Below, one piece after another: positions 36,649 through 44,074 of a DNA stretch of 64,000 bases. The notes below the pieces were generated by a model. The model saw nothing but the letters and a program-made list of their open reading frames with translations, did no database searches and was not told where the DNA came from. The number at the start of each line of letters is the position of its first letter. Positions within the stretch are counted from its first letter, which is position 1. Position numbers and translations under genes: made by a program. Source of the DNA: Alteromonas sp. CI.11.F.A3 (GTDB lineage: Bacteria > Pseudomonadota > Gammaproteobacteria > Enterobacterales > Alteromonadaceae); contig NZ_CP136708.1 in assembly GCF_032925565.1 (NCBI RefSeq), positions 868,001 through 932,000 of the forward strand, read 5' to 3'.

Positions 36649-37200
36649 TTAGTTGTCGGTCGTTAAGTTAGTTGCCATAGTCGATAGCAAGTTGGCCAAC
36701 GTTTTTCTGTCAGTTTTGTTTTCTGAAAGTTCACTGGTCACTTGTTGTAGTTTTTCAAGAAGCTCTTGATGACGCTTGCTGAACACGCTATCCAATGATT
36801 CCAGCTCTTTTACCACATGAGCTTCCAGTGCATTGTTGTCGTTTTTAGCTGTGGTTTCAGCTATCTCTAACTCACTTTGCAATTTATCTGTCGTACTTTG
36901 TAGCTGTTCTTGCACATTGCTGTGATTGTTGTTTGCACTGACAAGCTGAGTAGACAATTCACTGATTTGTGTATCAATCAATTTTCGGATTTCAGTAAAT
37001 TGTTCATCTAAATGTTGATTTAGCTTTGAGAAATTATCATTAACTCGTGACTCAAGGGCCGATAAATCCGAGCGGAAATCACGATTGGTTTGGCCAAAGA
37101 GTATTTCCTTTAATTGAGATAACTCGTCAGCGGCTTGGGGCATGCTTTCAGCGCTATTAGCCGGTTGAGCTTGCTGATCCTTTGGCTTTTTATCTGCCAT
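36649..37200 (-). CDS. Coiled-coil protein, first gene of GTPase/OmpA operon
   Basis: 183 residues, no TM or signal. After a disordered Ala/Gln/Pro-rich start (1-25) comes LSQLKEILFGQTNRDF (27-42), which resembles the N-terminal motif of the OmpA/roadblock protein. Then a long heptad-patterned coiled coil runs to about 165 (for example LNQHLDEQFTEIRKLIDTQ, LEKLQQVTSELSENK). Probably a scaffold or tether. GGAG lies about ten bases before the ATG. It heads a four-gene operon with 3-15 base gaps. Confidence 0.8.
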   Translation of the reverse strand: MADKKPKDQQAQPANSAESMPQAADELSQLKEILFGQTNRDFRSDLSALESRVNDNFSKLNQHLDEQFTEIRKLIDTQISELSTQLVSANNNHSNVQEQLQSTTDKLQSELEIAETTAKNDNNALEAHVVKELESLDSVFSKRHQELLEKLQQVTSELSENKTDRKTLANLLSTMATNLTTDN

Positions 37201-37441
37201 AATTAATATCTCCGAAGGGCGCAGTGTTATTTTGCTGGTGTCGTGAAAGGTGCTTTCACTGTACTGCTAACAATAGGGTATTTGTCATTTCTTATACAAT
37301 AGCGGTAATTTATAAAATTTGAAATACACAATAGGTAGATAGCGCTTTGTGATACTTAAAAAAAATTTTGCTATTCAGTAAGTTGAAATAAGCACAACCC
37401 TGCTAACGAAATTGCTAAGCAGCAGGGATATTGAAGACGTA

Positions 37442-38278
37442 TTAGTAGGGTAAAGTAGATAAAGTGCTGTTGATGTCTTTTTGACTTGGCAGAGCAATAG
37501 TTTCAAAAATATTTTGGTCTTGCTTATATGTGATATAGCCCATATCGCAAAACGTTTGTAACCACCGGTACATAGGGAAATAATCGTGCTTACGATTGAA
37601 GTAATTAGCGTTATCCACTATCGCTTCTAAGTAGTTTAAAGGCGGCATATATTTGTGATGATATTGATGAAGAACTTCATCGTCGACAAAAATGAAACGA
37701 ATGCCTTTTTGATTAAATCGTTCAGCAAAATCGGTATCTTCACCACCATAGCCTGTAAAGTTCTCATCAAATCCACCGATGAGATTGAATGTTTCTGTGG
37801 TGATGGCAAAAACTAAAGACCAGAAGTTTTTATAGGGTAGGGGCGTATTGGTTTCCAGTGAAACTCGTTTTGGGTGCGTGCATGCGCTTTTTGCTACCAT
37901 ACAGTAATCCCCCGACAGAGGCACAAAAGGAAGATAGCGGGCGGGTGCAGATGTAATCGTTTTATCGTCTGCTTTAGCGATTAGTTTTTCCAGTAACCTA
38001 GGGCCACAAATGCAATCGACATCAAGAAATACGATCAAATCGTTGGTGGCTTGTTTAAACCCTAAATTTCTTGCTTCAGAAAGCGGCAAATGGTGACCCG
38101 CTAAATAGACTTGTTTAAGGAGGAGCTCAGGGTCTTCTACCGTGCTTTGCTCGGTTTGTGCTTCCATCCAAACAATAATCACCTCTTCAGGTTTTACTGA
38201 GCTTTGGCGTATGCTCTGTAGCATATTTTCTAGTTGTTTTTTTCTACCTTTTACTAATGTCACTATTGAGAAGGGCAT
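37442..38278 (-). CDS. Glycosyltransferase family 2-like
   Basis: 278 residues with a GT-A fold: MPFSIVTLVKGRKKQLENMLQ (nucleotide-sugar site), FLDVDC (DxD-like metal site), and GGFDENFTGYGGEDTDFAERF, the ED motif and ring-closing region of GT2 enzymes. It should transfer a sugar from a nucleotide donor onto a surface glycan or protein in the cytoplasm. Its start overlaps the end of the upstream glycosyltransferase by 16 bases. It is last in the five-enzyme operon. Donor and acceptor unknown. Confidence 0.85.
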   Translation of the reverse strand: MPFSIVTLVKGRKKQLENMLQSIRQSSVKPEEVIIVWMEAQTEQSTVEDPELLLKQVYLAGHHLPLSEARNLGFKQATNDLIVFLDVDCICGPRLLEKLIAKADDKTITSAPARYLPFVPLSGDYCMVAKSACTHPKRVSLETNTPLPYKNFWSLVFAITTETFNLIGGFDENFTGYGGEDTDFAERFNQKGIRFIFVDDEVLHQYHHKYMPPLNYLEAIVDNANYFNRKHDYFPMYRWLQTFCDMGYITYKQDQNIFETIALPSQKDINSTLSTLPY

Positions 38279-39312
38279 AGCAAATTATCCTTAACGATTT
38301 TTTCAAATTCTGCAGACCAGTCAAGATTCACAGAGTCTTGATACAATGTGTTTAGGGTGCGGTCACATAAACCGCGTGTTTTTTCGATAGCCCGACTGAC
38401 ACTTTTTTCTTCATCTAACACTGCTGGGGATAGCAAAACGGCTGCATTCATATTGTCTAATCTGCGAGCTTTGGTAAGTTGTTCTTGATAAGGCTTTTCT
38501 TCGGGAATAATAACCAGTTTCTTTTTACGTGATAGCAGCTCACAGACTGTGTTATTTCCTCCCCCGCATATCACAACTTCTGTCTTTACGTGCTCAATAA
38601 GATTATCAACACGACCTATAAATGTTATATGAGAAGGGGGCGTCCAATGAGTGGGGCAACTACCGATAACCTTAACGGGTAAGTCATAATAAGAAAGCTG
38701 CTTACATACGCTGTCGATAACACGGATATCGTTGTGAACTAGCGTAACTCCCGCTTCATGTTTGGATAGCGGCGTGGTGTCATTGTTTAGCATACCCAAG
38801 AAGTGGGTTTTCTGTCGAAAGGTAAAATCAGGAGACTCACATAATTCAGGATAGGGCGCATAAAGGGCTTCAGAACATTGATAGGCAAAAACTTGGGTGG
38901 GGTCGACACTGGTATCACCCGAATGCCTTTGCATTAACACTTTTAGCCCAGCCCCCCGAGCATAAATGGTGAGTTCTGCAGAAACATCGCTAATGAAACC
39001 TGTGATATTTCGCTCTACCACAATACGATGAAAGGCACGTGCACGTTTTGCCGCGCCTTGACTAAACGGTACACCTTCAAATGCCCTATCAAATGTTCTA
39101 TTTTGTACACCATTTATACCTTCCCATTTCGAAGGAAGGAGATGTATGGGAATGTGGGTAAACACACTTTTGAGGGTGTGTGAAAAGTCTTTATCTGCGG
39201 CGACTATTTCAATTTTTGCATGTTTTTTAATAACATTGATAAGCTTTTTACAGCGAGCTAAATGGCCTTTACCATGATGATGGATATACAGCAGAATATT
39301 AGGCTCGAGCAT
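38263..39312 (-). CDS. Glycosyltransferase with MurG/GT28-like C-terminal domain
   Basis: 349 residues from ATG 39312, with GGAG seven bases upstream; the frame runs further back (39318, 39369) but inside the preceding gene. LYIHHHGKGHLARC is a GT-B N-terminal loop (GHxxR), and VVICGGGNNTVCELLSRKKKLVIIPEEKPYQEQ is the donor-binding segment of the GT28/MurG kind (GGGxxTxxE). It likely adds a sugar to a lipid- or protein-linked acceptor at the inner membrane. It overlaps its neighbours on both sides, so translation is tightly coupled. Confidence 0.85.
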   Translation of the reverse strand: MLEPNILLYIHHHGKGHLARCKKLINVIKKHAKIEIVAADKDFSHTLKSVFTHIPIHLLPSKWEGINGVQNRTFDRAFEGVPFSQGAAKRARAFHRIVVERNITGFISDVSAELTIYARGAGLKVLMQRHSGDTSVDPTQVFAYQCSEALYAPYPELCESPDFTFRQKTHFLGMLNNDTTPLSKHEAGVTLVHNDIRVIDSVCKQLSYYDLPVKVIGSCPTHWTPPSHITFIGRVDNLIEHVKTEVVICGGGNNTVCELLSRKKKLVIIPEEKPYQEQLTKARRLDNMNAAVLLSPAVLDEEKSVSRAIEKTRGLCDRTLNTLYQDSVNLDWSAEFEKIVKDNLLCPSQ

Positions 39313-40342
39313 GTTCATACTCCATCTCATAAGCTTCAAGGGTATGTGAAATATCAAACTTTTTAGCAAATTGACGACAGCTTGCTGGTGATGTTTTTAA
39401 CGCTTTTTGATAAGCCGTTTTTACTTCAAATTCATTGGTGATATCAATGACCTGTGTAAGCGGTGCACGACGAAGCTCTTCCGGTATCGCTGGGCTCGTT
39501 CCGATAACGGGAAGCCCCATCGCCAATGCTTCAAGGGTAATGAGGCCAAAAGGCTCTTCCCACAGCGCACTGATGAAAAGAACATTGTAATCGGTAAACT
39601 TCGTCAGTAGCGCGTGGTGTGATAAGTGTCCGCGATATCGCACGGTGTGATTGAGCAAGGGGCGGATTTGTTTTTCAAAGTAATCGGTATCGGTTATCGC
39701 GCCATAGATGTCTAAACCTATGTCCAATAACACCGCTGCTTTAATGGCTGCTACGGGGTCTTTTTCGGGGCAAATTCGCCCTGCCCAAACCGCGTCGCGG
39801 TTTGGTTTTACACTACCGACCGTGGGCAAGCTATCGAAATCTATGCCATTAGGTATGACTGCGATATCACTTTGTATCGTATTTTCCCAACCTCGCGCTA
39901 AGCGGGATGAAACCGCAATGTAACGATCGTTACCCCTGGCACTGTTAAGCTGGTGAGTTAGCGCTAATCGGTCTGATAAAGGACTATGAAGTGTAATAAT
40001 ATTGCTGCGTTGATGAAAAAATGCGAACTCGTACATCGCGTGATAGTAACTATGAAAATGAACAACGTCGTAAGCGGTGCTATCAAATAACCCAAACTGC
40101 GCAGCTTGAAACAGTTTCTGGCCTTCATTTTCAGAGGTGATGGCGTCTTGCATACGAAATGCCGACTCTTGCAATTGTAAGGTATTAAACTTGTTGTCCT
40201 CATCTGCATCTTGGCATAACACATCTACCTGATGGCCTCTTTTAGCAAAGCCATTGGCCACACTGACAACGAAAGCCTCAGTTCCGCCTTTAAAAGGTTG
40301 GCGCAGCGAGACAATAGGGCTGGTAACCATCAAAATTCTCAT
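39299..40342 (-). CDS. Glycosyltransferase family 4
   Basis: 347 residues, GT-B fold. FKGGTEAFVVSVANGFAKRGH is the GT4 N-terminal acceptor loop. The C-terminal half carries VWAGRICPEKDPVAAI and EEPFGLITLEALAMGLPVIG, the E(x7)E nucleotide-sugar motif. This indicates a retaining transferase in glycan assembly. It overlaps the next gene by 14 bases and the previous GT4 gene by 4 (ATGA). It is a close relative of the upstream copy, so probably an old duplication. Confidence 0.9.
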   Translation of the reverse strand: MRILMVTSPIVSLRQPFKGGTEAFVVSVANGFAKRGHQVDVLCQDADEDNKFNTLQLQESAFRMQDAITSENEGQKLFQAAQFGLFDSTAYDVVHFHSYYHAMYEFAFFHQRSNIITLHSPLSDRLALTHQLNSARGNDRYIAVSSRLARGWENTIQSDIAVIPNGIDFDSLPTVGSVKPNRDAVWAGRICPEKDPVAAIKAAVLLDIGLDIYGAITDTDYFEKQIRPLLNHTVRYRGHLSHHALLTKFTDYNVLFISALWEEPFGLITLEALAMGLPVIGTSPAIPEELRRAPLTQVIDITNEFEVKTAYQKALKTSPASCRQFAKKFDISHTLEAYEMEYEHARA

Positions 40343-41376
40343 GCAATTTCCATTAATTTGGTGATATACCGGTTACACATGGTTGTGAGGGGGAATTTCT
40401 GTGCGCGGCTCAATACATCATCTTTGTGGACATCTAAAGAAGCGATGATGGCATCCGCCAGACTATCGACGTTATTGCCTAAGGCAAGCGCTCCGCCTTT
40501 TTGAGACACAACCTCGGGAAAAGCCCCTCGATTAAATGCAGCTACCGGTGTACCTGAGGCCATCGCTTCTACCGTAGACAAACCGAAAGGTTCGTCCCAT
40601 CTCACGGCAAAGATTGCTGATTGAGCTGACTTAAGCTGCACTTGTAACTCTTGATGAGATAGGTGCCCTAAATAGTTAACACCTTTGCCAAGATAGGGGG
40701 CAATATCATTTTCAAAGTGATGTTTGTCGTAGATAGGACCAGCAATGTTGAGAGGAATACCAACTAACGCAGCTGCTTTTGCAGCTAAATCAAATCCTTT
40801 TGAAGGCACTATTCGGCCAAAGCTAAATAGCGAAGCCTTTAATGAGTCAGTGGAAGTTTTCGTGTCATACCAACTCGACAAATCAATGCCATTGTAAATG
40901 ACGTCAATGGTATCGCTAATATAAGGTTGCCACTGTTCTGCCACACTAAAAGATACGGCATTGTAGTGCACATTCGGTGATAGTGAGGTTAACTCTGCGG
41001 AAGCTTTCAATCGGCTGTAAGGCGGAGTATGCAATGTTGTAAGTAGTGGAATGTCGTATTTACACGCCCATACGGCGGGAATAGGGCTAATTGCGTTATT
41101 GTGAACCGCATCGAATTGCTTAACTAAAATATCTTCCATGACTTTTAATAAGAAGTCATTCTCAATTAATTCAGGATAGGTTTCATGGGCCTTACTATCT
41201 AAAGGAAAAGTGACAAAGTTTACATGTTTGGGAATATCCGATTCAGGATGGGCATAGACAGTAACATCAACGTGTTCAGCGTAGAAGTCTATAAGCGACG
41301 ACACGAATGCTTCTAACCCGCCGGGAAATGGGGACTTAATAGGAAACCTAGGATGAGCAATAAGCGCAATTCTCAT
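40339..41376 (-). CDS. Glycosyltransferase family 4
   Basis: 345 residues, a paralogue of the downstream GT4. It starts FPGGLEAFVSSLIDFYAEHVDVTVY, with IVPSKGFDLAAKAA and DEPFGLSTVEAMASGTPVAAFN (E(x7)E) in the C-terminal domain. Its stop overlaps the next start by 4 bases, and it follows a GT-A-like gene by 1 base. No membrane segment. Probably works stepwise with its neighbours on one glycan. Acceptor unknown. Confidence 0.9.
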   Translation of the reverse strand: MRIALIAHPRFPIKSPFPGGLEAFVSSLIDFYAEHVDVTVYAHPESDIPKHVNFVTFPLDSKAHETYPELIENDFLLKVMEDILVKQFDAVHNNAISPIPAVWACKYDIPLLTTLHTPPYSRLKASAELTSLSPNVHYNAVSFSVAEQWQPYISDTIDVIYNGIDLSSWYDTKTSTDSLKASLFSFGRIVPSKGFDLAAKAAALVGIPLNIAGPIYDKHHFENDIAPYLGKGVNYLGHLSHQELQVQLKSAQSAIFAVRWDEPFGLSTVEAMASGTPVAAFNRGAFPEVVSQKGGALALGNNVDSLADAIIASLDVHKDDVLSRAQKFPLTTMCNRYITKLMEIA

Positions 41377-41377
41377 T

Positions 41378-41935
41378 TCACGTCCCTGCCATGACCTGCT
41401 TTATAAAGTATGACCTGTTCACCTCGGTAAGGTGAGCGCAGTTCAAATGCCGCCTCAAGAAGTAGCCAGTCGGCACTTTTTTGTGTTGAAACGGGAGTAA
41501 TTCCTCTAAAAAGGAGAGGTCAAATATGCAGGACTCTAATGGGCGTTGATAGTTATCGGGGGTTTGTAATCGTCTATCAAAATGGTGTGGTGTTACCGCA
41601 AAGCCTTCCCAGTTTTGACTGAGCAATTGAGCAGTAGCTTGCTCGTCGAACTCGTCGTCATCGGTTCGAAATAAAACTTTTCCCTCACACAGCGTACTCA
41701 GTGCCAAATTATAAGCATGAAATCTGCAGTTAATGTCACTTTTTATGAAGTGACAACGGGGAGTTAACCTTGCTATATGCTTTGCAAAAAACGAAGTATT
41801 CCTATACGCACAAGGCGAGTTATCAACCAGTACCACCCTGCCTGAGGGAATTGCCGAGACGAACCTGTCGATATTATTTAACGCCGCATCAATCATTTTA
41901 TAGGTCACAAAAATAGCGGTTACGTCACAAGACAT
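41378..41935 (-). CDS. Small GT-A-like glycosyltransferase-related protein
   Basis: 185 residues. CDVTAIFVTYKMIDAALNNIDRFV and VVLVDNSP resemble the N-terminal GT2 nucleotide fold, and FRTDDDEFDE supplies a DxD-like acidic motif. It is much shorter than a normal GT2 enzyme (250 or more), ending soon after the acceptor region (PTGYFLRRHLNC). It may be a compact transferase or an inactive partner. It lies 1 base before the GT4 gene and 4 bases after the small first ORF. Confidence 0.65.
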   Translation of the reverse strand: MSCDVTAIFVTYKMIDAALNNIDRFVSAIPSGRVVLVDNSPCAYRNTSFFAKHIARLTPRCHFIKSDINCRFHAYNLALSTLCEGKVLFRTDDDEFDEQATAQLLSQNWEGFAVTPHHFDRRLQTPDNYQRPLESCIFDLSFLEELLPFQHKKVPTGYFLRRHLNCAHLTEVNRSYFIKQVMAGT

Positions 41936-41939
41936 AGTG

Positions 41940-42083
41940 TTATCCCTGTATTTGATGCTTAAGCTGTTTCAGTCTTAGCTCTAACCTTAATTTTTGAGAC
42001 ACTTTCCAGTAGGGAAGTTTCCGCAGAAGCTTCTCGGACTTTTTCACTTCTGCATGCAACTGAGATGTATTTAGAAAAACCAT
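41940..42083 (-). CDS. 47-residue small ORF heading glycosyltransferase operon
   Basis: MVFLNTSQLHAEVKKSEKLL, then a basic, leucine-rich helix (KLPYWKVSQKLRLELRLKQLKHQIQ). AAGGAA is well placed seven bases before the ATG, and the next gene begins 4 bases after its stop, so it looks translated. A longer frame back to 42257 exists but has no ribosome site. A small amphipathic basic helix could be a membrane-associated accessory, or a leader ORF. I do not recognise it. Confidence 0.5.
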   Translation of the reverse strand: MVFLNTSQLHAEVKKSEKLLRKLPYWKVSQKLRLELRLKQLKHQIQG

Positions 42084-42529
42084 AATCAAATTCCTTTTTG
42101 TCGATAAGCTAACACCGTTGAGCAACGCAGCTCCTCGGCGTTTAGTAGCGAGATACTTAATAGAAGATAAAAATACTGAATACGGTGTTACAGATTGCGC
42201 TTTGAAATACGAAGCAATAATTCGCTGCAACGTATGCCTACAATTTATGATTAGCAATACATGTGCCGCTTTCTTAATAGGGCTTTAGCCGTTGATTATT
42301 CGGTGGTCTGCAGCATTATCGTATTTATTCTCAATGAAAAGCTTTCCCCTCCTTAAGACAAATTTACAAAGACTGAATATTCAGCAAGTGATCTTAATTT
42401 ACGTAGAAGGTTAAAAATAATTAATGACTTAAGCGACACCACTAAATAGTGGTGTCGCTTAAGCGTGCGGTTGCACGTTATAGACTTACCGAGTTAAGTG
42501 AACTGATTTAATAAGGATGCTGAAATATT
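42084..42529. other. Intergenic region with two palindromes
   Basis: 446 bases between the divergent glycosyltransferase operon and the channel-like gene. It holds CTGAATATTCAG (42373-42384, perfect 12-bp palindrome) and the long dyad at 42428-42463 (separate entry). The promoters for both sides must be here; none stands out. Confidence 0.5.
42428..42463. repeat. Perfect 16-bp inverted repeat without T tract
   Basis: CTTAAGCGACACCACT (42428-42443), loop AAAT, then its exact complement (42448-42463). Neither strand has a following T run, so it is not a typical terminator. A second small hairpin, GTGC/GCAC, follows at 42465. It may be an operator or an RNA structure in the leader of the 42530 gene. 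Confidence 0.65.
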
Positions 42530-42961
42530 ATGTCGATACTTATTACCCTTACTATTGCCTTTATGAGTGCGCTTGCAAGTATCGTCTTTCACTATTGGTC
42601 GCTACGTTTTGTAACCCAATCTACTAAGCAATTCACATCACATTTTTTAATGAGCGTTACTGTGGTGATATGCCTTTTTATTATTCATTTTGCAGAAATA
42701 ATGTGGTTTAGTGTTGTTCTGTTTATTTCTTACACCGAAATAGGGTTAGCAGGTTTCCAACAGCCAGTTTCACTAACAATGATTGATTACATTCAAATTG
42801 CCGCGGTGAGCTTCACCACGTTAGGCGGCTTCTTTTCTGCGCCTATTGATGAACTCGCGCTATTAATCGCACTGATATCGTTGACAGGTTTCATGATGCT
42901 GACGTGGTCTGCCACTTATTACTACAATATTTTTTCAAACTCTGACCTAAGAAGTAAATAA
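42530..42961 (+). CDS. Two-TM-pore K+-channel-like membrane protein with altered filter
   Basis: 143 residues with about four hydrophobic segments. The segment AAVSFTTLGGFFSAPIDELALLIALISLTGFMML follows the pore-loop/inner-helix plan of the ion_trans_2 family (TTVGYGD then P, then a glycine-hinge helix). Here the filter is TTLGGF, without the GYG triplet, so potassium selectivity is doubtful. No cytosolic regulatory domain. It may be a degenerate channel or a sensor that kept the fold. The long dyad lies 67 bases upstream of the ATG. Confidence 0.6.
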   Translation: MSILITLTIAFMSALASIVFHYWSLRFVTQSTKQFTSHFLMSVTVVICLFIIHFAEIMWFSVVLFISYTEIGLAGFQQPVSLTMIDYIQIAAVSFTTLGGFFSAPIDELALLIALISLTGFMMLTWSATYYYNIFSNSDLRSK

Positions 42962-43265
42962 GTAAGCTGCTGTGTGGCATTTCCATAGAAGTCTACCTGA
43001 ATAAATCCCTTTCAGATAAAAGCCCGCTTTACCCGTCACCCTTAGGAAGACATTTTTACTCATACCTGCCTGTAGTGTGAGTAATTTATACCTTAACGCT
43101 ACATTAATGATCTCTGTAATGTTTGCCGGGTTTCTCTGCAGAGCCCTTGTATAAGGCGGATGTAGCGGTTTCTTTGATTATTGGCGTGAAGGTTGCTGCT
43201 TTACATTGCAAGTCTAAAAGCAATATTGCTTTTATAACCAACACTTTGAATAGAAGGAGATAATG
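42962..43265 (+). other. Intergenic region before the stress-protein gene
   Basis: About 300 bases. It contains a TTACTCA/TGAGTAA hairpin (43056-43062 with 43078-43084) followed by TTTA, perhaps a weak terminator for the channel-like gene. AAAGCAATATTGCTTTT is a second dyad near 43217. No ORF of note. Confidence 0.4.
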
Positions 43266-43763
43266 ATGAGTGATGTAATTACAGGTTTATTTAAACACCC
43301 GAGTGAAGCGAGCGCTGCAATAACTGCCCTAGAACAAAAAGGGTTCAGTGATGCAAATATTTCCCTAGTGGCTAATGAGTCTCTTACTAAAGAGAGCTTT
43401 GCGCTTACAGAGAATTCAAAGTTACCGGAAGGGGTAGCAATCGGTGCTTCTTCGGGCGGTTTGCTAGCCGCAGTTGTGGGCGGTTTAGCCGCTGTGGGTG
43501 TGGTGGCGACTGGCGGTGCAGGAATACTTGCCAGTGGGCCAATAGTTGCTGCATTGGCATCTGGCGGTGCGGGCGCAGCCGCTGGGGGATTGATAGGCGG
43601 TGCAGTAGGTCTCGCAATTCCAGAACATGAAGTTAAGTTCTACGAAGATGCTATTAAAGAAGGTGCCGTTTTAGTTGGCGTACATTACGAAGATAGCGAT
43701 CAGAAAGACACCATTAAAGAAACGTTTAAGCTCTTTGATGATGTGAAAGTAGGCTCAGCGTAA
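43266..43763 (+). CDS. YflT-like general-stress/hydrophobic glycine-rich protein
   Basis: 165 residues. The first part (VITGLFKHPSEASAAITALEQKGFSDANISLV) is the heat-/general-stress YflT-type alpha/beta domain. A Gly/Ala-rich hydrophobic centre (about 60-115, GAGILASGPIVAALASGGAGAAAGGLIGG) is probably membrane-inserting and resembles a glycine-zipper. A C-terminal repeat of the first fold closes it (VKFYEDAIKEGAVLVGVHY). ATG 43266 sits six bases after AAGGAG; ATG 43263 is too close. Likely a stress-induced envelope-associated protein; exact role unknown. Confidence 0.75.
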   Translation: MSDVITGLFKHPSEASAAITALEQKGFSDANISLVANESLTKESFALTENSKLPEGVAIGASSGGLLAAVVGGLAAVGVVATGGAGILASGPIVAALASGGAGAAAGGLIGGAVGLAIPEHEVKFYEDAIKEGAVLVGVHYEDSDQKDTIKETFKLFDDVKVGSA

Positions 43764-44074
43764 GCTAGCTAAAAAGTAAGGGGAGTGCATTGCGCTCCCT
43801 TTTTGCTTACTAAGTGTAGTCTTACCATTCTTACAATAGCTTGATAATTTTCGTGTAGCTATTAAATCGTTACAGAAACACTATCCATAACAATGATTTC
43901 CCCGCTTATAATATTCTTCTTTGATTCATGTTAGTTTTAGCATACCAAATGAGTACGACTTGGCCATTTTGCGTTTGATGCGATTTAAGCCCTTTCTTAG
44001 TTTCTAAGTTTTATCGAAATGCTACAATAGGCCACTGCATTACTGCTTTCGTGTTCAAATATAGGCTTATTGTG
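43764..44074 (+). other. Intergenic region with terminator and probable dusA promoter
   Basis: 311 bases between the stress-protein stop and the dusA start. It begins with the terminator listed separately. After that it is AT-rich, with TATAAT at 43907-43912 and TACAAT at 44023-44028; the latter is the better-placed candidate -10 for dusA, but neither has a good -35. No ORF of note. Confidence 0.4.
43778..43805 (+). terminator. Terminator after the stress protein
   Basis: GGGGAG...CTCCCT stem with an inner GC pair and a TTTTT run, placed 15 bases after the stop. Confidence 0.85.

Noticed and set aside
42084..42257. N-terminal extension of the 47-residue ORF back to 42257
   Set aside because: No ribosome site, basic and cysteine-containing odd composition; AAGGAA lies only before 42083.
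42373..42384. LexA box
   Set aside because: CTGAATATTCAG is shorter than, and different from, the CTG-N10-CAG LexA pattern; it is only a generic palindrome.
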